A stretch of DNA of 44,936 nt from assembly GCA_041664965.1 (NCBI GenBank), contig JBAYJT010000008.1, positions 1 through 44,936 of the forward strand. The letters are read 5' to 3'. The notes under the pieces were generated by a model that searched no databases, was not told where the DNA came from, and saw nothing but the letters and a program-made list of their open reading frames with translations. Of the stretch, positions 8,255-15,992 are shown piece by piece. The DNA comes from JBAYJT01 sp041664965. Its GTDB lineage: Bacteria; Pseudomonadota; Gammaproteobacteria; UBA9339. Each line of letters opens with the position of its first letter. Position 1 is the stretch's first letter. A program made the translations under genes and the position numbers.

Positions 8255-8928
8255 ATAAATTTATAGGTAAGTGAAAGAAGTGTACTGAAAGATGTTGGCG
8301 AATCCTGATAAGTCATTGGACTGCCAGCTAAAGAACCGTAGGTACTAACACCATTTGTTGTATGATTAGCATATTGGGTATAAATAAAATCCAATCTTGC
8401 ATCTAAATTGTTCATTAATGCAACGGACGATCCTAATCCCAATTGATACCCAAACACACCAAATTTAGTTGAAGTAATACTATACGCTCCACCATCGTTC
8501 AAACTAAATGATCCGCGCGTTACACCAAGAATCGCATATCCTACAACATTTGACAGTACTTTATATCCAGGCAATGCGCGAACACCATAAGCATATTGCA
8601 ATGAAAAATCAGCTTTTCTATTAGAAAGAGTGGAGCTAGGAGGATCGGCGCCAAGAGTAATTTTCTTAGGCGAAAGAGCAAAGAAAGCTTCTAATCCTAG
8701 ATTAAAATTGTTATTAAAATCAAAATTATATCCTCCCAATACCGAACCAATAGCACCCACAGTACCAAGATCGTGGGTTATGGGGGATTGACCCACAGTA
8801 GTTGTTTTTTGTTTATCATTAATGCTTGAAATACCGGCACCAGCACCAACATAAAAACTATTAGCAAAAGCCTGTTGACATCCTACCGCTAAAAACAGCG
8901 TACAAGTAATAAGTTTCTTAAATAACAT
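8251..8928 (-). CDS. Outer-membrane beta-barrel protein, paralog 1
   Basis: This 225-residue protein has a signal peptide ending near AFA (about residue 22), a mature start SFYVGAGAG, and Gly/aromatic beta strands through to SLTYKF at the C-terminus, as in small outer-membrane barrels. It is the first gene of a two-gene operon with its paralog, made by tandem duplication. AAGGAAA before the ATG supports the start. Loops between strands are the most divergent parts of the pair, as expected for surface-exposed segments. Confidence 0.8.
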   Translation of the reverse strand: MLFKKLITCTLFLAVGCQQAFANSFYVGAGAGISSINDKQKTTTVGQSPITHDLGTVGAIGSVLGGYNFDFNNNFNLGLEAFFALSPKKITLGADPPSSTLSNRKADFSLQYAYGVRALPGYKVLSNVVGYAILGVTRGSFSLNDGGAYSITSTKFGVFGYQLGLGSSVALMNNLDARLDFIYTQYANHTTNGVSTYGSLAGSPMTYQDSPTSFSTLLSLTYKFI

Positions 8929-8991
8929 ATAATTTCCTTTTTATCCTCGTAAATACTTCTTACTAGCACACGCAGTGTAACACAATAAATT

Positions 8992-9999
8992 TCACTTACT
9001 AATAAAGCACATTAGATTCGAAATTGCTTTTTGTGCAGCCAAACCAACTCGCTCAGCTAAAGGCTTTTTGATTACATAATCAACTTCATAGATTTTAGCC
9101 TTTTCGCTTAATTCTAAAAGATAATCATCGCTAGTTTGAACTGTATCGATAAGCTTTAGCTCCAAAGCACGTGTGCCATACCAATGCTCACCAGTTGCGA
9201 CCTTGTCTATATTAACTTTAGGACGATGCATAGAGATGAATTTTTCAAACAGTTGATGCGCTTCCTCCACATCTTCCTGCATTTTCTTACGGCCCTTCGG
9301 TGTATTTTCACCGAACATAGATAGGGTACGCTTGTATTCGTTAGAAGTGATCTGTTCGTAAACAATATCATGTTTTTTAAGCAGGCGATTAAAGTTTGGA
9401 ATTTCAGCCACCACACCGATAGAACCTAAAATAGCAAAAGGCGCTGCTAAGATTTTATCTGCCACACAAGCCATCAAATAACCGCCACTTGCTGCCACTT
9501 TGTCCACAGCTGCTGTTAAAGGAATTTTGCGATCTCTAATGCGCTGTAATTGCGATGCAGCTAAACCATAGCCGTTGATAATGCCACCAGGGCTGTCGAT
9601 CTTAATAACAACTTCATCAGTTTTTTTCGCTACAGAAAGTACAGAAGTGACAGCCTCTCGCAAGTTGTTTACCGTAGAGGCTTGCATGTCTCCCTCAAAA
9701 TTCAAAACAAAAATTCTCTTTTTTTCTTCTTGCTTTTTTTGCTTACCCTTACCTTTTTGATTGTGTTTCTCTTCCTTTTGCCACTCTTTAAACTCTTTTT
9801 TATTCAAAACTTCAGCGTTTATCGCAAATTTCATCTCTTCGAATTTTTCATTTAAGTTGCGAATGGTCATTTTTTCGCGCGACTTATGTTTATTGCGGCT
9901 AGCAATCAAACCTAGCCCACCAAAAATCACTAAAATTGCCACAACCACAGTAATGGCCTTGAGAAAAAACATGGCGTAAGTTGAGAAGAATTCTAACAT
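8992..9999 (-). CDS. sohB: SohB-type inner-membrane serine protease (S49)
   Basis: From the ATG at 9999 this is 335 residues (a TTG two codons earlier is possible, but GGAG is better spaced for the ATG). One N-terminal membrane segment (about residues 11-33) is followed by a Lys-rich linker and an S49 peptidase domain. Counting from the TTG, the nucleophile is S173 in VAASGGYLMA and the general base is K225 in SNEYKRTLS; KIDSPGG is also present. S49 peptidases use a Ser-Lys dyad and degrade signal peptides and membrane-protein fragments on the periplasmic side. SohB is the short, single-domain form and the length fits. Confidence 0.9.
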   Translation of the reverse strand: MLEFFSTYAMFFLKAITVVVAILVIFGGLGLIASRNKHKSREKMTIRNLNEKFEEMKFAINAEVLNKKEFKEWQKEEKHNQKGKGKQKKQEEKKRIFVLNFEGDMQASTVNNLREAVTSVLSVAKKTDEVVIKIDSPGGIINGYGLAASQLQRIRDRKIPLTAAVDKVAASGGYLMACVADKILAAPFAILGSIGVVAEIPNFNRLLKKHDIVYEQITSNEYKRTLSMFGENTPKGRKKMQEDVEEAHQLFEKFISMHRPKVNIDKVATGEHWYGTRALELKLIDTVQTSDDYLLELSEKAKIYEVDYVIKKPLAERVGLAAQKAISNLMCFISK

Positions 10000-10193
10000 G
10001 GGCAAATGCTCCTATGCGTTAATAAGTTCGGAAATATCGTTATATCAAATAACTCAAGATACACAAGAAAAACTTGCATATAACCCCCACCCTCCACCCT
10101 TAATTTTACAACCATTTTTCTCTCCAGTAACCCCGTGTTTTTCCCGGTATTGCCTAATACGAAAAGGGTTGCTAAACTGGACTTGGGTGGGGC

Positions 10194-10889
10194 ATGGGGT
10201 CCCCAAAAATTGGCACACAAATGGCAAAAACAACACGCGAAAAATATTTAGAAGCTCTAGGTATAGAAATTTGGCAATCTAAAAACTCACCCTCGCCCAC
10301 ACTTAATGCAAGCACCGCCTCTTCAGAATCAACCAACTCTTGGCAGGCTTTGCAAACTGAAATTCAAAATTGTCAGCGCTGCCCTCTTTGTAAATCTCGC
10401 ACTAATGTTGTATTTGGTGTCGGCAATCCAAATGCCGAACTCTTAGTAATTGGCGAAGCGCCCGGAGCCAATGAAGATCTAAAAGGCGAGCCATTTGTCG
10501 GCAGAGGTGGCATGCTTTTAAATTCTATGCTTTTAGCGATAGGACTTAAGCGCCAAGATATTTATATCGCCAATATTTTGAAGTGTCGTCCGCCTAATAA
10601 TCGCGATCCTGCTCCAGAAGAAGTCGCCTTGTGTACGCCGTATTTATTAAAGCAAATCGCTTTAATTAAACCCAAAATAATTCTCGCCGTGGGCCGCATT
10701 GCTGCACATTTTCTATTAAATACCGATGAATCTATGGCACGCTTACGCGGCAAGCATTATGTTTATGGGCCAGATAGAACTCCTCTGCTTATAACTTATC
10801 ACCCAGCTTATCTTCTGCGCTCTCCACGCGAAAAAAGCAAGGCGTATCAGGATTTGTTGTTGGTGAAAAAAGCGTTAGGAAAATTATGA
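10194..10889 (+). CDS. Family 4 uracil-DNA glycosylase
   Basis: This 231-residue protein removes uracil from DNA in base excision repair. Four Cys place a 4Fe-4S cluster: C60 and C63 in CQRCPLC, C131 in ILKCRPP and C147 in EEVALC. Motif GEAPGANED with GEPFVGR (88-104) forms the uracil pocket and HPAYLLR (203-209) the DNA-contact loop. The first ATG (10194) has no good Shine-Dalgarno sequence, and a second ATG at 10221 (MAKTTREKYLE) fits the family N-terminus equally well, so the start is uncertain. The stop codon lies inside a short repeat array. Confidence 0.9.
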   Translation: MGSPKIGTQMAKTTREKYLEALGIEIWQSKNSPSPTLNASTASSESTNSWQALQTEIQNCQRCPLCKSRTNVVFGVGNPNAELLVIGEAPGANEDLKGEPFVGRGGMLLNSMLLAIGLKRQDIYIANILKCRPPNNRDPAPEEVALCTPYLLKQIALIKPKIILAVGRIAAHFLLNTDESMARLRGKHYVYGPDRTPLLITYHPAYLLRSPREKSKAYQDLLLVKKALGKL

Positions 10890-10914
10890 ATTATAAATTA
10901 TGAATGATGAATTT
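10881..10914 (+). repeat. ATGAATTATGAAT-type short array
   Basis: Degenerate AATTATGAAT units, overlapping the last codons and stop of the glycosylase gene. Same family as the array at 3304. Confidence 0.65.
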
Positions 10915-10965
10915 ATTGGAAATAATTAGCCTCGAACTCAGACCCTATAATAAAAATATAACCAG

Positions 10966-10998
10966 TTGATTTATAAAGAAAATATTTAGACATGTTTT
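10966..10998 (+). repeat. Interspersed 33-bp repeat, copy 2
   Basis: TTGATTTATAAAG at the left end, TAGACATGTTTT at the right end. It lies between two short arrays (10881 and 11017) in the gap between two convergent genes. Confidence 0.85.
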
Positions 10999-11016
10999 GT
11001 GGTTTACCGCAACATA

Positions 11017-11045
11017 ATAATTCATAATTTTTTTTACGTTCATCA
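11017..11045. repeat. ATTCATAATT-type short array
   Basis: Units AATTCATAATTT and TTCATCATT lie directly downstream of the acyltransferase stop codon. Opposite orientation to the array at 10881. Confidence 0.55.
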
Positions 11046-11675
11046 TTATTCCATAAGACCATCGTTCAACCACGTCTCACATTTCTCTGCCAATTTATCC
11101 ATCTCGGCCTTGCCGTAATACTCTGGCACTGTGCGTGGTGAAGAAACAACTGCTTTGATTTTAGTAAACGGATATGGAATTAAAAATCTGTCCCAGCTAT
11201 TAAAGCGATAGCCACAACAAATAAATTTCATTAAGTAAAGCGGAACCTGGGCTTTTTGCGCCGCAATCAAAGCTCCAGCTTTCATCTTGTGCCTTGGGCC
11301 AAGCGGTCCATCAGATGTTACAAAAACTTTCCGAGTTTTGGCTGTTAAGATCAGTTGACGAAGCGCTGAAGTGCTGCTTTTTTTGGAAGATCCATAAATA
11401 AAATCATGCCCCAACCCCGCCACAAACTGTGCTACTATTTTGCCATCGCGACTAGGACTTACTAGGGCAACGCTATTAGTATTTTGCATGCCCTTACTTA
11501 AGGGGTAGATTTGGTCATGCCAAAGAGCAACAACGGCCGGCTCTGCAATTTTCGGGCCGACATAAGTAAAGCGCCAAGTAGAGGCTAAGCGATAAACTAA
11601 AAAACGCAGGATTTTAAAAAGCAGCGTTGGATTATCGTTTTCGTCACTAATTTTTAGAAAATGTTTTAAACGCAT
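11046..11675 (-). CDS. DUF374 lysophospholipid acyltransferase-family protein
   Basis: This 209-residue protein matches the DUF374 branch of the acyltransferase superfamily, thought to act on lipid A or other membrane lipids. Visible signatures are LWHDQ (51-55, replacing the usual WH loop), SPSRDG (73-78), IYGSSKK (93-99), the hallmark SDGPLGPRHK (121-130) with the following KAGALIAAQ, and SWDRFLIPYPF. It is probably membrane-associated on the cytoplasmic face. It stands alone and runs convergent to the glycosylase gene, with repeats on both sides. Donor and acceptor cannot be told from sequence. Confidence 0.85.
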   Translation of the reverse strand: MRLKHFLKISDENDNPTLLFKILRFLVYRLASTWRFTYVGPKIAEPAVVALWHDQIYPLSKGMQNTNSVALVSPSRDGKIVAQFVAGLGHDFIYGSSKKSSTSALRQLILTAKTRKVFVTSDGPLGPRHKMKAGALIAAQKAQVPLYLMKFICCGYRFNSWDRFLIPYPFTKIKAVVSSPRTVPEYYGKAEMDKLAEKCETWLNDGLME

Positions 11676-11681
11676 AGGAAC

Positions 11682-11741
11682 AATTATTAATTATGAATTA
11701 TTAATTATGAATTATGAATGATGAGTCATGAATGATGAATT
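11682..11741 (+). repeat. ATTAATTATGAAT-type short array
   Basis: About 60 bp of degenerate tandem units (AATTATGAATTATTAATTAT) upstream of the DUF374 gene. The longest array in the window. Confidence 0.7.
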
Positions 11742-11764
11742 GAAGGAAGTGATGAAGAATCCAA

Positions 11765-11797
11765 AAAACATGTCTACACGAATTCTATAAAAATCAA
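11765..11797 (-). repeat. Interspersed 33-bp repeat, copy 3
   Basis: Reverse orientation. It reads AAAACATGTCTAC on the + strand and ends in AAATCAA. Flanked on both sides by short arrays (11682, 11836). Confidence 0.8.
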
Positions 11798-11835
11798 TGG
11801 GTTATAAAATAAAGTCCAAATTAATCATTTCCGAA

Positions 11836-11870
11836 CAATTCACAACTCATAATTTATAATTCATAATTTT
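11836..11870. repeat. ATTCATAATT-type short array
   Basis: Units CACAACTCATAATTTATAATTC and similar, running into the last codons of the permease gene. Confidence 0.55.
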
Positions 11871-13318
11871 TTTCTTCTCTTCCTCACCTTTACCTTCAAA
11901 AATTTTTTATCCTCCACCAAACTTTTCGCCAAAGCTTTACGACTCAAAAGCGGCGGCAAACTTGCCAACAGCAAACAAGAAATCAGCATAATCTCATAAC
12001 GCCAAACGCCACCAGTATTTATATTATGCGGCGGAATAAAGCCAATTATGAAAGTTAAGCTAGCTGCTAGGATACCAAAACCAGCCACAATCCAAATACC
12101 AATCTTGCCACCAGGAATACAGAAAGGACGCTTGAGATTGGGATGCTTATAACGTAAATAAATCGCCGATACAAACATAAAAATATACATAAGCATGTAA
12201 AGCTGAGCGGCCAAAACTGTCAAAAACCAATATGACCCACCTACGCTCGGCATCAACCAAAATATCATCACAACAAAAGTAACAATGATAGCTTGATAAA
12301 GCAGAATAGAACTTGGCGCACCATGGCGATTTTCCTTGCAGCAATGTGGTGGCAAATGCCCATCGCGAGCCGCCATTAAAAGACCTCGTGTTGGTGCCAA
12401 AATCCAACTACTCACTCCTCCAATACCACCTAGAACTAGGGAGAAAGCAATAAGCGGCATGATCCAATGCATACCATAAAAGCTAAAAAAAGCATCAAAC
12501 GTCTGCATCACACCAGAAATTAAATTAATTTGCGTTCCAGGAATTACAACTGCAATAGCAAGCGCTCCTAAAATCAAAGTAACCAACAAAATCAAAGCTG
12601 AAATTAGTAAAGCTTTCGGATAGCTTTTATGCGGCTTATGAACATCTAATGCATGAACTGTAGTAATCTCTAAACCACAAAAAGATAGCATAATACCAGT
12701 CAAAGCAATCCAAATATGTGGGTTTCGGATATTAATTTCTAAATCCCGAATATCGGTCAAGTCAATATTGATCACTCTTCCCGACAACACCCACTTAATG
12801 CCAAGTACTATGATGAGGGCAATAGGAATTAAAAGACCAAAAATCGTACAAAAATTGCCTAAACGAACAGAAGAATTCACGCCACGTAAATTGACTATGG
12901 TAACAAGCCAAAAAGATGCAATAATTATAGAAACCAGAAAAAAACGATTGCTAGCCAAATTAGGAGCTATCATGTATCCAATTGAACCAGCAATAAAAGA
13001 CAACACTGTAGGAAACCAAATTACATTTTCTACCCACTGAAACCAAATTGCCAAAAATCCAGTCTTTTTGCCAAAAGCTTCTCTAACCCAAACGTAGACT
13101 CCCCCGCATTCCGGCCATGTTGAAACTAGTTCAGCAGCAACTAGAGCACTTGGAAAGAGGAAAAGAATAGCTCCAAAAATAAAGAAAAAGACCAAAGAGC
13201 TCCCGAAAAGAGCGGCCGTAGGCAAATTACGAATACTGTCTACAGCACCAACAGTTACTAAAATCAAGCTAAAACCGCCTAAAAGATGGCGTACAACTGC
13301 TGCATTCTTCTGTTTCAT
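11861..13318 (-). CDS. APC-superfamily amino-acid permease
   Basis: This 485-residue inner-membrane protein has about twelve hydrophobic segments. The first (GGFSLILVTVGAV) and the ECGGVYVW stretch (about 70-77) are typical of APC transporters, as is the PTRGLLMAARDGHLP segment near residue 305. The GadC/glutamate-antiporter branch is the nearest resemblance, but the substrate is not readable. The C-terminus is strongly basic. Its ATG overlaps the stop of the GNAT gene (ATGA), making it the third gene of a tight operon with a RimK-like ligase and a GNAT. Co-transcription suggests it moves the substrate or product of those enzymes. Confidence 0.85.
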   Translation of the reverse strand: MKQKNAAVVRHLLGGFSLILVTVGAVDSIRNLPTAALFGSSLVFFFIFGAILFLFPSALVAAELVSTWPECGGVYVWVREAFGKKTGFLAIWFQWVENVIWFPTVLSFIAGSIGYMIAPNLASNRFFLVSIIIASFWLVTIVNLRGVNSSVRLGNFCTIFGLLIPIALIIVLGIKWVLSGRVINIDLTDIRDLEINIRNPHIWIALTGIMLSFCGLEITTVHALDVHKPHKSYPKALLISALILLVTLILGALAIAVVIPGTQINLISGVMQTFDAFFSFYGMHWIMPLIAFSLVLGGIGGVSSWILAPTRGLLMAARDGHLPPHCCKENRHGAPSSILLYQAIIVTFVVMIFWLMPSVGGSYWFLTVLAAQLYMLMYIFMFVSAIYLRYKHPNLKRPFCIPGGKIGIWIVAGFGILAASLTFIIGFIPPHNINTGGVWRYEIMLISCLLLASLPPLLSRKALAKSLVEDKKFLKVKVRKRRKKL

Positions 13319-13812
13319 CCTAGATTTCTCTCTAAAACCAAATCATAATCCAAAAATCCCATGCGGCGATAAAAATCAATTGTACGCAAATTAGCGGCTG
13401 ATACAACAACGGATATCTTGTCTGCTTTTTTTTCTTTTGCCCAACTGAAGAATTGATCTACTAGTTTTTTACCAACTCCTACTCTCCGATATTCCTCTAG
13501 GACAAAGATTTCTTCTAGCTCAGCAACTACTTTGATGTTGCGATAAGATTCTGCTTCAACCAAACCTGCCACGACGTAGCCGATAGGATTTTTCGCATCT
13601 TCTGCGAGAAAAACTATTCCATTTTTACCTTCTAAACGCTCTCTTAAAAAATCAGAACCTGACTTAGTTCCAAACCAATTTAAATCTATACTCTTATCGA
13701 AAGCTTTATCGTATTTTAATAGTTGAGAACTTAGAGCAACTAAAATAGCAAAATCAGCTACTTTAGCCTCACGCAAAGAGATTTTTGGGGAAATGGAAGG
13801 TCTTTGCTGCAT
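13315..13812 (-). CDS. GNAT-family N-acetyltransferase
   Basis: This 165-residue protein has the acetyl-CoA binding motif RRVGVGKK (109-116) preceded by the beta-4 strand ELEEIFVLEEY, and motif B NLRTIDFYRRMGF (141-153). It is predicted to transfer an acetyl group to an amine in the cytoplasm. It lies 3 bp after the ATP-grasp gene and overlaps the permease by 4 bp, so all three are one transcript. ATP-grasp ligases of the RimK type with an extra N-terminal domain are known to be encoded beside GNATs in amidoligase pathways, which supports a shared small-molecule or peptide product. Confidence 0.88.
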   Translation of the reverse strand: MQQRPSISPKISLREAKVADFAILVALSSQLLKYDKAFDKSIDLNWFGTKSGSDFLRERLEGKNGIVFLAEDAKNPIGYVVAGLVEAESYRNIKVVAELEEIFVLEEYRRVGVGKKLVDQFFSWAKEKKADKISVVVSAANLRTIDFYRRMGFLDYDLVLERNLG

Positions 13813-13815
13813 AAT

Positions 13816-15333
13816 TTATGAGCGACCCATTGAATCCGTTTTGTCTATGGTACTCGTAGAATCTAGCACTTTTTCTTTTTTAAGCTTAATACGACTAAAA
13901 ATAGATTTCATGATCATCAAGTAGAGCTTATCTTTCAAAACACCATCTTCGCGCCCAGCTTCGACATCAGGATTGTCATTAATTTCAACGACTACCACAC
14001 GATCGCCCTTCTCTTTTAAATCTACTCCATAAAAACCAGCGCCAACTAAATTCGCGGCACGTAAAGCCATTTTCAAAACTCGCTCAGGAACTTGTTCAAC
14101 AGGAACAGCCTCAACATCGCCATAGTCTAATCCGGTTTTTTTATGAGGAGAGTGCCAATTCATAATTTGCCAGTGCCCTTTCGACATGTAATATTTACAC
14201 GCAAAAAGTGGCATACGATCTAAGATGCCAATACGCCAATCGAAATCCGTCGGCATAAATTCCTGCGCAATAATCAATTCTGATTTATCCAAAAACATAT
14301 CTAATTTTTCTTGTAGCTCTTGACGATTTTCAACTTTCGCCACACCGAGTGAAAATGAGCTATCTGGCTGCTTCAAAACACAAGGCAAACCAAGAATACT
14401 AGGAATAATATCTTGGTTATCTTTGTGAATAATAAGCGTCTTTGGGCGCGGAATTTTGGCCTTAATTAACAACTCAGCTAAATAAACCTTGTTCGTGCAT
14501 TTAATAATGGACTCAGGATCATCAATAACCACTAAACCTTCGGCAGCAGCACGTTGTGCAAACCTATAAGTGTAGTGATTTACTGCCGTCGTATCGCGAA
14601 TAAATAACGCATCAAATTCGGGAAGTTTACTAAAATCATCTTTGGTAATTAAATCGGTGCTAAGTCCCACAGTTTCAGCTGCGGACATAAAATTTTTCAT
14701 CGCACGCGGATTAGAGGGCGGGCATTTATCTTCTGGATTAACCAAAATAGCTAAATCGTAAACTGTGTTACTTTTTTTCAAAGAACGAAAGCGTTTTTTA
14801 GCAAAATATTGCTTAGCAAGCTCGCTAACGTAATCGCGTTGCCCTTCTGGTATATCGTTGAGAGAAATCGGATTAACGTTCTGCAATATCCATTTCTTGT
14901 TAAAGGAAAAACTTGCGGTAAGAAGCGGAGCTTGAAAAGCACTGTAGAGCTGTTTACTTAAAGTATCATATTGTTTAGCTACACTTTGTCCAAAGTAAAT
15001 ATTTAGCTCAAATTTTTTGGACTTAAGCTTAGACAGGCTGCGCTGGATTAATTGATCAAGCTCATCGGAGTTAATTCTAATTACTGATTGTGATTTCAAA
15101 TCTTGAATAGTTGTAACGCTTGGAAAAACCTTGTGCCCACGCGCCTCAGCAAGCAAAGAAACATAATAACCAATACTTTGATAGCGATAAGAACGACACA
15201 AATTATAGATGCGTACATTGCGAACTTCGGCAAACTCGCTATCGGTTAGGTAAGTTTTCGCAGGAACCACCTCAACGTTATCAATGTCAAAATTCCAATC
15301 TTTAGGGTTATTGACAATTACCAAACTTAGCAT
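13816..15333 (-). CDS. RimK-like ATP-grasp ligase with N-terminal RLAN-type domain
   Basis: This 505-residue protein has an N-terminal region (about 1-170) of the kind called RimK-like ATP-grasp N-terminal domain, then a RimK-family ATP-grasp domain (about 195-480). Visible ATP and metal residues are K321 in VLKQPDSSFSLG, QEFMPTDFDWRIG (357-369), D438 in GVDL, and E450, N452 and N454 in VEINDNP. Such enzymes join a carboxylate to an amine using ATP through an acyl phosphate. It is the first gene of the operon with the GNAT and permease. The last ~25 residues are polar and unrelated to the catalytic core. Amino-acid substrates are unknown. Confidence 0.85.
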   Translation of the reverse strand: MLSLVIVNNPKDWNFDIDNVEVVPAKTYLTDSEFAEVRNVRIYNLCRSYRYQSIGYYVSLLAEARGHKVFPSVTTIQDLKSQSVIRINSDELDQLIQRSLSKLKSKKFELNIYFGQSVAKQYDTLSKQLYSAFQAPLLTASFSFNKKWILQNVNPISLNDIPEGQRDYVSELAKQYFAKKRFRSLKKSNTVYDLAILVNPEDKCPPSNPRAMKNFMSAAETVGLSTDLITKDDFSKLPEFDALFIRDTTAVNHYTYRFAQRAAAEGLVVIDDPESIIKCTNKVYLAELLIKAKIPRPKTLIIHKDNQDIIPSILGLPCVLKQPDSSFSLGVAKVENRQELQEKLDMFLDKSELIIAQEFMPTDFDWRIGILDRMPLFACKYYMSKGHWQIMNWHSPHKKTGLDYGDVEAVPVEQVPERVLKMALRAANLVGAGFYGVDLKEKGDRVVVVEINDNPDVEAGREDGVLKDKLYLMIMKSIFSRIKLKKEKVLDSTSTIDKTDSMGRS

Positions 15334-15504
15334 AGAAAACTCTGTTGCATCTTGGAGAGATAGAAAGGAAGCAGTGGAGGATCATCAGGAGCCTGATAGA
15401 CGCAAAAACTACTGGAAGTAGATGATGTCATTGTATGTTTTTATCTTCTCGATACTAAAAACTAAAATATGAAGCCTAGATATTAATACTCAAATCCCTC
15501 TGGA

Positions 15505-15897
15505 ATGCAAGAATTTTTTTATAGTTTTTACAGTATTTCCCTCGCCAAAAATCGCCATAATTTCAGTTTAAGTAAATTGTCTTATATTTACTCTACTCTT
15601 TCTTATATAATTGAAGCCGGTTCAATCCATCAACCAGAAGAATTTAAAGAAATAATAAAAAATGGATTATCAGATGTTGATGAGGAAAAAATTATGACAA
15701 TATCAGAATATTATAAGCAAAAAGGCTTAGAATCTGGAATACAACAAGGTTTGCAAACAGGTCAAGAAAAAGCTCTTCAAACAGTAGCAACTAAACTTCT
15801 TAAGGAAGGAGAGCATATTAATAGAATCACAAGATTAACTGGATTACCCAAAGACACTATAAAAGCAATCCAACGCAACAACGCTAAAACATTATGA
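15505..15897 (+). pseudogene. C-terminal remnant of an Rpn/YhgA-like nuclease-transposase
   Basis: The 130 residues from the first ATG match only the tail of Rpn-family (PD-(D/E)XK) recombination-promoting nucleases: the ISEYYKQKGLESGIQQGLQ repeat helix and the terminal TRLTGLPKDTIKAIQ helix. The nuclease core that should precede it, about 150-200 residues, is missing, and an in-frame stop lies at 15484. A 47-codon open frame starts in an ATGA overlap at its stop and runs into the end of glyS (to 16037); I see no family for it. Probably a decayed mobile gene with no activity. Confidence 0.7.
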
Positions 15898-15992
15898 ACA
15901 AAGAAGCTATTCAGTATGCTCATAAACGCCAACAAGGTTGCATAGCTCATCAAGTGGAAGTTAACCAAGCCCTATACAATGCAGAAATGCGC

